From Stephanodiscus triporus (Eukaryota > Bacillariophyta > Thalassiosirophyceae > Thalassiosirales > Thalassiosiraceae), in the NCBI GenBank assembly GCA_036939755.1, contig JALLAZ010000106.1:1-26074 (forward strand): a DNA stretch of 26,074 nucleotides, read 5' to 3'. A program made the translations under genes and the position numbers. The first letter of the stretch is position 1. Every line of letters begins with the position of its first letter. Below the pieces are notes generated by a model that saw nothing but the letters and a program-made list of their open reading frames with translations, was not told the DNA's origin and searched no databases. Shown here one piece after another: positions 1 to 9,094 of this stretch.

Positions 1-690
1 AGAGCAGCGGCGCCATTAAATCATGGCGCCGCCGCTCCCCAACACCATGCGCAGGTCGCGAGCCATCGGGCTTGCGTTCGCTGTCGTTGGTTTGCTTGTT
101 TGGAGGGGCAAAAACAGAGGGATCAAAAAATAGAGGGAGGGGGGGGTGCCTGGGCCTTAAATGTGGCCATCGTTTTGCAAATTAAGACACAACAATCACA
201 TAAAATTGACGTAAGCAATGGAGGGGGAGTCCGTGAGGACGCGCGGCTGGGGAGGAATGCGTGGGGATGCACTGTTTCATCAGTTCGGCCATCAAAATGA
301 ATTGACAAAAATAAGAGAGAGAGGGATGGGGCTGTGGCCTTAGATAGCTGATGTTAAATCGGGGGACACAACAACCAACCGAAAGTCGGTTCCGGCGGCG
401 GAGGAGACATTGGGGAAGGCGCGCGACCGCGATGGAACGTGTGTTGGGCGCATTTTGCCTTCGTTTGGGGCGGCGAACCGAGCAGCAGAAATAAACAAGA
501 ATAAAAATACGTCGTGGCCTTAGATGGCCTCAAAATGACGTTAAAAAACACAACAACCAACAAAAAACATGAGGCCTCGACGGGGGGGGGTGGGATTCAA
601 CGAGTGAATGGTGGGGGGTGCAGGGGAAGCGCGATTAGATCGTTTTGGGGGCAATCAAGTTGGAGTAAATGAAAAAATAAGATAAAATTG
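1..690. repeat. Degenerate tandem repeat, ~180-bp unit, about four copies
   Basis: No gene is seen here. Three blocks reading roughly 'TGGCCTTAGATGGC' followed by 'ACACAACAACCAACC' occur near 154, 338 and 516. A second landmark, 'GTTTGGGG' followed by an A-rich stretch ending 'AATAAGA', occurs near 98, 274, 463 and 642. Both landmarks step by about 176-189 bp, so the region looks like diverged copies of one ~180-bp unit. The copies are G/C-rich in the middle and A-rich at the ends. The short open frames here are on both strands and lack any recognisable protein feature. Confidence 0.5.
3..36. repeat. GC-rich inverted repeat with 14-bp arms
   Basis: Arms at 3-16 and 23-36 pair with a single mismatch around a 6-base A/T loop (TAAATC). 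The core is GGCGCCAT/ATGGCGCC. It lies at the window edge, so its relation to an upstream gene or element cannot be seen. Confidence 0.6.
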
Positions 691-1352
691 ATCAGTTTAT
701 TAAATTATATTCTTTCTCGGCCAATTTAAATAATCAAATAAAATCCTTCCACAGAGCCATCGACCACCCCATCGCGGAGGTGGTACCGGGAGGGTTTTGT
801 CTAAATCGCAATAGCCGTGCCGCTGGACCCGACGAACGGCTCCGCCATGGTCGGGCTCAATTTTGGCCTTGGGGTCTTCTGTTTATACTTATTCCTACGT
901 GAAAAATCACCGAGAGGTAGGTTGCTGTTTTTTTGTGTTATCATAGAGTAAAAATAATAATTACGCTAGATATAATTTTGATACACAAAATGCAATGAAC
1001 TTCTCAGTCAAAAAGCTGTTGGCTTGTTTCCATGTAGGAATTAATATCAAAAAATTGAAAATGTAAAGAATTGGCCCAGCTAGGATGAGAACCAGTCAGT
1101 GATAACTTTGTCTTCTCTGTCGGTGACAACTCCTTGATCTGTCATGTGGGGACCCTGGTTAAGCCCGGTGGATAGTGTGGGAGACCTGTTTCTTGATGAA
1201 GATTTCTTCTTCAGGTTTTCCTTTTTAGTGCCACATTTGTTTGTTGATAGTGGAGCATGATCCTTGGTTTCCTTTTTTTTGGACCGTTTGCTAGATTCCT
1301 TTCTCCTCTTGCATTGCTCTCCTACACTTCCATATTGTCTAGTATGATATAT
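691..1352. other. A/T-rich stretch with no recognised gene
   Basis: This stretch is A/T-rich with frequent stops on both strands. If the LTR call at 1369 is right, part of it would be the 3' internal region of that element, but I see no reverse transcriptase or RNase H motif on the plus strand. A minus-strand frame of about 95 codons ends at 1080; it is Lys/Arg/Ser-rich, has no good start and resembles nothing I know. Confidence 0.4.
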
Positions 1353-1579
1353 GAAAGTGTGGGGGGGGTGTTAGAGTAGCTATGTAATCTAGCCACTCTC
1401 TTTCAGCTACTCACCCCACTACGTGTGTGTGTGTGGCTGACATCTGTTATGCCGCCAATATTATGGCCATCACCGCCCGCCCCCCACTCCACCATCATCA
1501 GACCACCGGTCCGTTGTCTGTTCCGTCCTCCAAGAGGGGATGCAAGGACAACACGGACAGCCAAGCTCTAGTCTAAACA
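1353..1579 (+). mobile_element. Probable Ty1/copia 3' end: polypurine tract and LTR
   Basis: A purine-rich tract ending in eight G residues (1353-1368) abuts TGTTAGAGTAGC at 1369. That pairing, a G-run directly followed by TGTTAGAG, is the usual junction between polypurine tract and 3' LTR in Ty1/copia elements. A candidate LTR end, TCTAAACA, lies at 1572-1579 and is an imperfect inverted copy of the TGTTAGA start, giving an LTR of about 211 bp. No 5' LTR, primer-binding site or pol reading frame is visible, so this is a fragment or a solo LTR with a little internal sequence. A target-site duplication cannot be tested without the other end. Confidence 0.5.
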
Positions 1580-1730
1580 GTGATGAACTTTTTCAGGGGT
1601 TTAATGGGGACTATCTACTGAAAAATCAGCCCGAGATGGAATGCAATGGAGTGGAGTGAAATACTGCTCTGTCACAATAAATGGTTTAGGCTGACGTAAA
1701 TAATAATACATGGTCACAAAACAAGATAAA

Positions 1731-4244
1731 CTATACAATCGGTGGTGGCTTCCGAGTCCTCCTCTTAGGTGTATTTCTTGTCTCCCCAGAAGAAGGCGTG
1801 CCACCCTCACTACTTCTTGACGCCGAATCTCTATCACTACTAGATGCCCAATCGATACTGTTGTGTCTGCGTGGTGAAGACAGACGACGAGAATGCTCCG
1901 ATTTGGCTCTCTTGTTCTCTTCATCAGCTAACAAAGATGATCTCGTCTTCTTCGCGGAGGATCGTGTCACTTTGGGTCTTTCTTTTTCCGCTTTACGATA
2001 CCTGTGTATTGCACGCCACGCATAAAGGCTGAGCAAAAGCCACACAACGCCTATGGCTATGCCGATGGTTTTGTACAACTTTCGACTTTCGGCAGCATCC
2101 TCCTCCTCGTTCTCCGCCTCCAAGGAGATTGTCGGCGCCTCGGTGTGGGGCACGGACAATCCTCCATCGACGACTTTCACGAAAATGTCATTCAGGTCGC
2201 GAAAGTAAGACACGAAGACCGCATTGCCGTTGAAACTCTCGATTAACTCAGCCTCGTGGACACTTAATTCCTCCGCGACAAAAAATGCTGCCACCTCGCG
2301 TGGGAGCTTCGTCAAAACTTCTACTTCGGTCATGACGAATACGGTGGGGTACGTCGCGTTGAAATTGTCATTCTCCATCTGGTTCTCCATCTCCGCCGCC
2401 ACCGCACCACCGCCACCGCCGGCGGTGGCCTGACGACCGCGCCCGGCGGCTTCTCCCTCGCGTCCTTCTTCGCCCTCCCCCCCCCCACTCCTCCTCTTCT
2501 TCTTCTTCTTATTCCCTCCCATTTTGTACACGTTCTGATGAAATATCGTCAGGCCTAGCACTTGCACCTCGTTTCTCTTTAAGTCTTCGTTCTCCTTCAG
2601 GAATCCAAACACCCGATCGATGTATTCCTCCTGCTCGCGATCGTCCATGACGCGTTCCGGAACGTTCGCCATGTACAGCACCAACTCGACGGTCTCGAAC
2701 GACGGCCCGGCCGCCGCGGCGACGGCACCGTCTTCGTCCCCGGGGGACGGAGCGGTGGCGGGGAGGGGAACGCAAGGACGATCCGGTCGGCATAAGGGTC
2801 GCGTGGCCCCGGGGGTCGGGGACGGAGACGGATCCCCGGCGACGTACGGCGAAGGCGGCGAAGGAGACGGATCCCCGGCGACGTATGGCGAAGGCGACGT
2901 CGCCGGGGGCGACGTGACGTCGGGCAGGCCCGCGATGGAGGATGCCACATCGGACACGGAGAAAACGGAGAAATTTCCGAGCTCGTCGTCCTCCTCCTCC
3001 GCGGCGGGCTCCTCCCCCTCTTCCTCTGTGGTGGGCTCCTCCCCCTCTTCCTCCGTGGCGGGCTCCTCCCCCTCTTCCTCCGTGGCGGGCTCCTCCTCCT
3101 CCTCCTCCGCGGCGGGCCCCTCCCACTCCTCGTCCTCGGCCAATTCGAACCTGTAATGTATCCTCCCGACGAATCCAACGGGCCTATCCAGGTAATAGTC
3201 CCCCTCGGTCGGGTGCAACGGATAGGTCTTCGTCCCTAGTCCCTCGTACAGTTCGAGGTGGGGCGTGGAGGCGACGATCGTCGTATCGAACGACGGGGGG
3301 GAGACGACGTCGTTCGAGGGGGAGGAGGAGAGGGCGACGTATATGTCCATGCTCGCGACCGTCAGGTAGAACGACCTCGTTGAGTCGGGACCGCGGAGTG
3401 CCCACTGTCCGACGAAGTACTCCTCGGGCACGACGACCAGCGGGCAGGCCGCGGTGGTGGCGGTGGTGGTGGAGGAGGAGGACGCGGCATCATCAACACC
3501 CGCCCCCCCCTCGCGGATCTCGTCATCCCTGCGATGATCGGCAATCGACCTCGCCGTACGGCCGTCGACCGCGCACGGGACGCGATCCTTGACGATCCCC
3601 TCCGCGATCAGGCCGTTCGGGCTCTCCACGTCCCAGTATTCCGGACCGAGCGGACCTCCCCCCGATCCCATCGAAGTAGTCGTAGTCGTAGTCGTCCCGT
3701 CGATCCCGGGCCACGGCTCCGGATCGTAATACGGCCCGTCCCGCGAAAATAGCTGGTAGAACACCGCCCCCCCGAGGGAGGTGCGGAATTCGAACCCCGT
3801 CAGCACGACGCTCGCGTCGATCGGGATGTCCGGCCTCGTCCGGACGTTGAACAGCACCCCCACGACCGCCGTCGTCGTCGCGCCGTCCCCCCCCCCGCCG
3901 TCGTCGTCGATCGCGGTCGTCGTAGTCGTCGCGGCGGCGACGTCGTCGGTCGTCGTCGCCTCGTAAAGTCGGGGATTGGATTTCAGCACGTACTCCCCCT
4001 CCCCCGATAGAATCCTGGCGGGGACGTCGTGCCGATCGCCGGGGCGGTCGTCGACGACGACGGCCGCGACGTCGCCGGCGTTCGCGCGACCCCTCCCGAC
4101 GACGACGACTACGACGACGACCACGACGGAATAAAGGAGGAGGAGGGGGGGGAGACGACGGGAGGAGGATGGCCGCGACTCGGAGGAGGACGAACGACGA
4201 CGACTCCCCCATCCTCGCGGCGCGATGGAGTTTTTATCGGTCAT
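1731..4244 (-). CDS. Single-pass secretory/cell-surface protein of diatom type, function unknown
   Basis: The open frame extends up to 4466 (911 codons), but I prefer the Met at 4244 (codon 75). It is followed by an Arg/Ser-rich stretch and a hydrophobic core of Leu and ten Val, a typical signal peptide or anchor. Numbering from the 4466 Met: a beta-rich region at about 200-440 contains 'TGFEFRT', 'YEGLGTKTYPL' and a Gly-x-Ile-His-Tyr end, a pattern I recall from secreted diatom proteins of unknown role. Acidic 9-residue repeats occupy about 455-490 and Pro/Ser repeats about 520-550. A second domain lies at about 590-765, one transmembrane helix at 798-816, and a basic Ser-rich tail follows. 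This suggests a luminal or extracellular ectodomain with a short cytoplasmic tail. No enzyme motif is seen. The frame is uninterrupted, with no sign of introns. Confidence 0.75.
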   Translation of the reverse strand: MTDKNSIAPRGWGSRRRSSSSESRPSSSRRLPPLLLLYSVVVVVVVVVVGRGRANAGDVAAVVVDDRPGDRHDVPARILSGEGEYVLKSNPRLYEATTTDDVAAATTTTTAIDDDGGGGDGATTTAVVGVLFNVRTRPDIPIDASVVLTGFEFRTSLGGAVFYQLFSRDGPYYDPEPWPGIDGTTTTTTTSMGSGGGPLGPEYWDVESPNGLIAEGIVKDRVPCAVDGRTARSIADHRRDDEIREGGAGVDDAASSSSTTTATTAACPLVVVPEEYFVGQWALRGPDSTRSFYLTVASMDIYVALSSSPSNDVVSPPSFDTTIVASTPHLELYEGLGTKTYPLHPTEGDYYLDRPVGFVGRIHYRFELAEDEEWEGPAAEEEEEEPATEEEGEEPATEEEGEEPTTEEEGEEPAAEEEDDELGNFSVFSVSDVASSIAGLPDVTSPPATSPSPYVAGDPSPSPPSPYVAGDPSPSPTPGATRPLCRPDRPCVPLPATAPSPGDEDGAVAAAAGPSFETVELVLYMANVPERVMDDREQEEYIDRVFGFLKENEDLKRNEVQVLGLTIFHQNVYKMGGNKKKKKRRSGGGEGEEGREGEAAGRGRQATAGGGGGAVAAEMENQMENDNFNATYPTVFVMTEVEVLTKLPREVAAFFVAEELSVHEAELIESFNGNAVFVSYFRDLNDIFVKVVDGGLSVPHTEAPTISLEAENEEEDAAESRKLYKTIGIAIGVVWLLLSLYAWRAIHRYRKAEKERPKVTRSSAKKTRSSLLADEENKRAKSEHSRRLSSPRRHNSIDWASSSDRDSASRSSEGGTPSSGETRNTPKRRTRKPPPIV
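3003..3091 (-). repeat. 27-bp coding tandem repeat (acidic nonapeptide)
   Basis: Four near-identical copies encode Pro-Ala/Thr-Ala/Thr-Glu-Glu-Glu-Gly-Glu-Glu inside the surface protein. The copies differ by a few bases only, so copy number is likely polymorphic. The position suggests a flexible acidic spacer between the two ectodomain regions. Confidence 0.8.
4098..4128 (-). repeat. GTC/GAC microsatellite encoding the polyvaline leader core
   Basis: On the minus strand the slightly interrupted (GTC)n run reads as ten consecutive Val codons. It forms the hydrophobic core of the signal peptide of the surface protein at 1731-4244. Confidence 0.85.
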
Positions 4245-4466
4245 CGTCGCGTTCCCCCGTGTTCTCCCGTCGCCCCCCCCTCCCGCCCTACTACTCGGAT
4301 TACTTACTCTTGTTATTATTATTCCCGACGTGGGGAGAGAGAATGATGAAACGCCGATGCCCTCCGCATCCGCGCCCCAGCCCCCCCCGCCCGCCCAGAA
4401 AGAGGGGATAGACGAGATAGAAATGAGGTTGGGAAAAACGGACCAGCTTCGCCTCTTTTTTGACAC

Positions 4467-4574
4467 CCCCCTTTATTCATTCAACTCTCATCTCATCTTG
4501 CACACTTTGGTGGTTGATTCGGCACCGTTCGCAAATTTTTTTTACGAGAGAGATCTTGGGATCGCAGAGAGTCT
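4467..4574. promoter_or_regulatory. Short divergent intergenic region
   Basis: This ~110-bp gap separates the longest possible form of the minus-strand surface-protein gene from the plus-strand HA-domain gene. If the shorter start at 4244 is used, the shared region is about 330 bp. It contains T-rich tracts near 4456 and 4537. I see no confident core promoter element. Confidence 0.4.
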
Positions 4575-5864
4575 ATGGTAGGAATAGTATCTGTTTATGA
4601 CCCTCAGCCCACAGCGAGGAAAAGACAGCATCATGACTGGTCGGTGACCAACATGACGTTGCTTTCGAGATCCTTCAGGCCGTCGACGGGGGCATTGCAA
4701 TCGTTCCTAAAGCCATTCGGAGTCAAACGGTCCCCGGATTTTTATATCGTCCGAAACAGACCAACAGAAGCTTCGATTTCGTCGATCCTAGCGAGAGCAC
4801 CTAGCGCGACGGCGCACGACGATGCTCAAAATCCTCGAACATTTCCATCGCTCGTGGGGGTGGGTGAAGTTCGATGTCTGACTTCTAGTGCCGCCGATGG
4901 TATTGATAAATTTTCTTCGTGTTCTGATGAAGATTGTGAGCGTGAGGATGAAACGGTCGAAGCCACCCGCAGGAAGGCGTGGTTGGAAAAGCTGAATGAG
5001 CTGAAAGACTATAAGTTGAATCACGGGGACACGCTTGTGCCCCAACAATGCCCTGCAAATCCATCACTAGGGCAATGGGTGTCTACACAACGAACGAGGT
5101 ACACAATGTACCAGAAAAAAATAGAATTCGAAGAGAAATGGAGAGGCGTTGAGGTGTTGGATGACGAAGTGAAAGAGGAGATGAAACGACTTAAACGAGG
5201 GTCAAGAGGCATGACCGAGAAACGCATCCAGCTCCTCGAAGCAGAGGATTTTGTTTGGGATCCATTTGAAGCTCAATGGTTTGAAAGGCTAAATGAGCTG
5301 AAAGACTATAAGTTGAATCATGGGGACACGCTTGTGCCCAAAGTTTACCCTGCAAATCCATCACTAGGGCAATGGGTGAGTCATCAACGAAAGACATATA
5401 CAATTTACCAGACGAAAAAGGAAATTGAAGAAAAATGGAGTGGCGTTGAGGTGCTAGATGGCGAAGTGAAAGAGGAGATGGACCGATTGATGAGACGGAG
5501 TTCAGGCATGAATGAGAAACGCATCCTGCTCCTCGAAGCAGAGGGTTTTGTTTGGGATAAGCCTGATCATGTCTGGGAATCGCGATTCCAAGAGTTACGT
5601 GCTTTTGTGGCTTTGAACGGCCATGCTGTCATCTACCAGCGAAAACTTGGCCCCTATGATCCTCTGGCTGGATGGGCATCAATGCAGAGACGGAATTACA
5701 TAAAGCGTCAGAATGGGCAACATACAACCTTGACCGAGGATAGGATCAAAAAGCTGAATTCTGTTGGTTTTGCATGGGGGAAGTACGAAAACGAGAGTTC
5801 AACGGACGCTTTGGTTGAGAGTAATTGCTTGATACTCAGTCTTTCCAATACTTCGCATAATTAA
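4575..5864 (+). CDS. Protein with three helicase-associated (HA) domains
   Basis: The product has 429 residues. Three HA-type repeats (PF03457-like) lie at about 135-230, 234-329 and 333-402. Each starts with Trp-x-x-x-Leu/Phe, continues with a Gly-x-x-x-Val/Ile-Pro-like turn and Leu-Gly-x-Trp-Val, and ends in a 'FVWD'-like motif. HA domains are known as putative nucleic-acid-binding modules attached to some helicases; diatoms have many stand-alone copies. No helicase motif is present. Met27 (4653) starts a Ser/Arg-rich, acid-free stretch ('MTLLSRSFRPSTG') that could be a mitochondrial presequence, so the true start may be 4653. Repeats 1 and 2 are nearly identical at DNA level; repeat 3 is diverged. 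No introns are evident. The target is unknown. Confidence 0.8.
   Translation: MVGIVSVYDPQPTARKRQHHDWSVTNMTLLSRSFRPSTGALQSFLKPFGVKRSPDFYIVRNRPTEASISSILARAPSATAHDDAQNPRTFPSLVGVGEVRCLTSSAADGIDKFSSCSDEDCEREDETVEATRRKAWLEKLNELKDYKLNHGDTLVPQQCPANPSLGQWVSTQRTRYTMYQKKIEFEEKWRGVEVLDDEVKEEMKRLKRGSRGMTEKRIQLLEAEDFVWDPFEAQWFERLNELKDYKLNHGDTLVPKVYPANPSLGQWVSHQRKTYTIYQTKKEIEEKWSGVEVLDGEVKEEMDRLMRRSSGMNEKRILLLEAEGFVWDKPDHVWESRFQELRAFVALNGHAVIYQRKLGPYDPLAGWASMQRRNYIKRQNGQHTTLTEDRIKKLNSVGFAWGKYENESSTDALVESNCLILSLSNTSHN
4980..5561 (+). repeat. Internal 297-bp tandem duplication covering HA repeats 1 and 2
   Basis: The stretch beginning AATGAGCTGAAAGAC at 4995 recurs at 5292, an exact 297-bp (99-codon) step. 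Identity is high through both copies with only scattered substitutions. The step keeps frame and equals one HA module, so this is a recent whole-module duplication. Confidence 0.85.
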
Positions 5865-6659
5865 CTTGACTTACGAAATCCGGCACAACTTGTTGTAGAT
5901 GTGAGTGCACCCAATTTTATTTGAAACAATTGTGAGATAGATAGGATTGGATTGAGTTTGAATTGTGTTCATTCACCAAAAGAAATCAAAGAATGATTGT
6001 CCCTCGGACACATATCCCAAAACAAGTATAGTCTTGGCCGCACGTACCGCTGTCCTCTTTGGGCCACAAGCGGCTCGCTGGGAGGCAGCGACACGATACA
6101 AGTGCCCTCTTTCCGATCCTAGATGGAATTGGCAGCGTGATTATTCCCTCCTTCCTCTAGAAATCGCACTTTTACTTTATTAGTATGAATGATTGCCACC
6201 CACTCTCTTAGTGAAAAACAAAACTAGGAGTTGTCACTCCTACATACAGAGAAAAGCTTAACGTTTGTCTCCTCTTCGCGTAATTAGATATCCTACTTTT
6301 CGTGTTGGCCTTTTTCACTGGAATTTTCCACAGCTGTCCCGCATAGACACTGCATCGAGTTACAGGGCTGGACAGGCGTTATTAAGAGCGGTGAGATGCT
6401 GATTATATTGTGGAGGTAGAATAAAATTTAGAACTAGTTTAACCGAAACCTGTTCTCCATTGGGTCACGCAGGTCAAATATGAGATTGTCATATGTACAA
6501 ATCACAACTTTCATAAAGCGGCCGGACAAACGCGTTTTGATTCGAATCTTGTCTTTTTTCATAAAAATTGTGCTCTAGTTTAATTGCCCTCTTCACCACT
6601 CCACGCCGTCCGCCCCCCAAATAAAATATTCGCCCCAAAGACCCCCTGCACCCATATTC
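5865..6659. other. Intergenic, tail-to-tail, no gene recognised
   Basis: This A/T-rich stretch lies between the 3' ends of the HA-domain gene (+) and the DUF6824 gene (-). A plus-strand frame near 5965-6183 has no ATG start and no recognisable motif. A perfect hairpin, TAGGAGT-TGTC-ACTCCTA, lies at 6225-6242. I see no tRNA or other RNA gene. Confidence 0.5.
6225..6242. repeat. Perfect 7-bp inverted repeat with 4-base loop
   Basis: TAGGAGT (6225-6231) and ACTCCTA (6236-6242) pair perfectly around TGTC. It is not followed by a T-run. It could be chance or a small regulatory hairpin in a 3' region. Confidence 0.5.
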
Positions 6660-7385
6660 CTACCGGCACCTTCCCTCCCTCAGCGCCTGACTCGCCTTCT
6701 TCCTCACGTCGTCGCCGTCGGCCTCCAGCCACCCACCACCACCCTTTACCGTCCCGTCCCTCTTCAAAAATCTCCCCCCCCGCTCCCGCACGACGTCCAC
6801 TAGGTACGAGGATATCGTGAACTTCTCCGACTTCGAACTCGACTCGTACCATCCTCGCAATTTGCTCGCCTCCTCCCGGAAGGAAACGTTCCCCGGGTGC
6901 GTGTTCGCCTTCCCCCCCCGACCGCATATGACGTCGTTCGGACGGGGCGGAGGCGCGGCGCGTTGACGATGCAGCGCGGATGTCGTCGTCGACGACGACG
7001 AGGAGGATGAGGAGATGGCGGCGGAGAAACAAGGCTCGGGGGAGGAGGGCACGGAGGATGGCGATGGGAAGGACAGGACCGCGTCCGCGGACGCGACGCT
7101 CGTCGTCGACGACCTCGACAAGGGTAACGGCGGGACCGGGGCGAAGTACCCCGCACCGTCCTCGTCGACGGGGGACGACGGGAGGAGGAGGGTTGGTATC
7201 TCGTTATTCGAGGGATCGCTAAGACCGCCGAAGATGTTGTTGTAGTTGATTTTGTCGATCCTCGCCTCCCTCCTGTACTCACGCAACCATTCCCCGCTGT
7301 TCCGCCTCGCGAGGGGCGGCGTCGTCGAATCATCGCGCAGTCGGAGCATCTCGTGAGAGAGCTGCAGCGGCGTGGGGAACGAGGC

Positions 7386-7422
<37 letters not shown>

Positions 7423-7669
7423 CCGGCGAGGCGCTTGGGGTCGACGACAGCCCCGACGTCGCCGGTCCCCGCCCCCCTCGTCGACGCAGTCGTCGACTCG
7501 CGAGGCCGATCGGCCTCGCATATGGCTCGCCTGCCGGAATTGCGGGGCGGCCGGCAGTCGTGTACGCGTATTATCGCGGGATTGAGCAGCCACGACGACG
7601 ACGACGACGCCGCCGCGTGCAGGCGCGACGCGAGGCGGGAGGCGACGATTCGGAGTCCGTCGTACGTCC

Positions 7670-7702
<33 letters not shown>

Positions 7703-7850
7703 TCGATCCCCGCCTCGCGGCCACGGGATCGTCCCAATCCTCGGCCCGGGAGAGGGCGGAGGATTGGCTTATCGCCTTCCACGTGTGATTGCCGAGGAGG
7801 CCCCCGGAGAGGGGCTGGACCTTGATCCAGAAGGATAGGAGGGGATTCAT
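6660..7850 (-). CDS. DUF6824-domain protein
   Basis: The product is up to 396 residues. Residues about 305-392 match the DUF6824 pattern, a domain I know as strongly expanded in diatoms: 'NDVICGRGGKANTHPGN', then a Phe-Arg helix, then 'RGGRFLKRD', then a Trp-bearing turn and 'KKASQALREG', followed four codons later by the stop. The domain therefore sits at the extreme C-terminus. The N-terminal 300 residues are low complexity, with polyserine runs near 50-60, 144-155 and 280-287, and Pro-rich patches. No signal peptide or membrane segment is clear. The function of DUF6824 is not established; a nuclear or DNA-related role is a guess. The Met at 7850 is the first in frame, but the poorly conserved N-terminus means the start is uncertain. 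Confidence 0.8.
7387..7422. repeat. (GAC)n microsatellite encoding polyserine
   Basis: About twelve uninterrupted GAC units on the plus strand read as TCG Ser codons on the minus strand within the DUF6824 gene. Confidence 0.9.
7671..7701. repeat. Second (GAC)n microsatellite encoding polyserine
   Basis: About ten GAC units read as Ser codons near residue 50-60 of the DUF6824 protein. Confidence 0.9.
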
Positions 7851-9094
7851 GGCAATATTTTTTTGTGGGCTGGCTTCTCAGTGTTGTTTACTGGCGGGTT
7901 CACACATTTTCAGACGGCCAGATGGCGTGGCGGTGACGAATTCGATTTCTTCGGAAAGCGGGAGTTTCTACCTATGGTATCGTAGTACATACTCTCTAGA
8001 TAAGAGACATGTAAAAAATGAAAAATATCTCTCTCTCTAGAGTTGTCTTTTAATTCACCTTTATCCTTCTTGTTATTGCCTTCATCCTGCCTCTCTTCTT
8101 TGGCAGTTTCAACATTAACAATTTCAATATTCATATGAATATATTGTGTACATGGAGTGTGTAGGTTTAGAAGAGATTCTTTCATCCATATGTATATGTT
8201 AGACAGATGAGATGATTTGACGTCCCAGCGATCACAGATTTGAACTTGGTGTGTGTGTATGAGTGTGAGTGTCGGCCTCCAGTAGGAGAGGGTTGCCTTA
8301 TTAATGCCCTATGGAGGACAAAACATGAGAACCCCTATAGCAGCTGCACATCAATAACATCCTCAGGGGCCACTCTCCAGTTCCAGTCTCCAGCTCTCAC
8401 TGCGGAGTTAGCAGAGGCGGAGGGGTCCTAGTCTCAGGGGCCTGGAGGATGAACATAAAGAGAAACATGGCTTCCGCCAGCTAGCCACATCACAGAGTGA
8501 CACATCGGCACTTGCCTCCATACACAATCCCTCAAGTCAGGGGACCATGTCCTGTTTCCAAGTCTTGAACTTTTTACGTCATCACTATGAGTTAGGGACC
8601 GATACTTACTGATTTCTTGCATGTATCAAGAATAGAGCTGACCAGTACTAACATGTTATGTAACAAACTTGTAGAATTGTTTTGCAGCTTCTTTAATTTA
8701 GAAAAAGCATTATCCCAACATCACAAATCAGATGACAATGCATAACAGTTGGTCTATGAATTGAAGGGGGTTTCACAGATCCACCAAGATTGAATATGAT
8801 CTACATTACTACCCAATAAAAAAGAAAATTAGAGGTTGGAAAATGAAAATCTAAGTTTGCTCAACTTCTCTCGAGGTATGATGAATATTCCTCCCAACAC
8901 TTCTGTGTCTTTGACATTTGAGTTATGGTCATAACTGTTGCTTTGCCAATAGAGATCCGATATCCGATGTTTCACCAAACATTCTGTGACAGACTCTGCT
9001 CGAATCATTGTTTCAATCGCAAGAAAGATCAATGCCAAATCTCTTCCTCACGGATGATACCAACGATTCCACACCCACCTACAGTAGTGATTCC
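7851..9094. other. 1.2-kb stretch without a recognisable gene
   Basis: This lies upstream of the DUF6824 gene and downstream of the DSS1 gene. It has only short frames without motifs. It contains a 16-bp perfect palindrome, ATATTCATATGAATAT, at 8127-8142, a GT-rich run near 8250, and a short direct repeat TCAGGGGCC at about 8363 and 8435. I see no tRNA, snRNA or transposon terminus. The part next to 7850 is presumably the promoter and 5' UTR of the DUF6824 gene. Confidence 0.45.

Noticed and set aside
1070..1150. Possible tRNA-like segment
   Set aside because: No acceptor stem, T-loop or anticodon arm could be paired.
1080..1369. Minus-strand frame of about 95 codons, Lys/Arg/Ser-rich
   Set aside because: It has no convincing start, its 5' end runs into the LTR start, and the composition is low complexity. 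It could be an exon, but no splice partner or homology is visible.
2509..3592. Several long frames on both strands overlapping the surface-protein gene
   Set aside because: They are Arg/Pro/Gly-rich shadows produced by the G/C-rich repeats of the true coding frame and have no domain or targeting features.
5965..6183. 72-codon plus-strand frame
   Set aside because: It has no ATG start and no motif, and lies in an A/T-rich 3' intergenic region.
8240..8620. Possible small gene or exon with short frames on both strands
   Set aside because: No motif, no consistent splice sites and no codon bias distinguish it from background.
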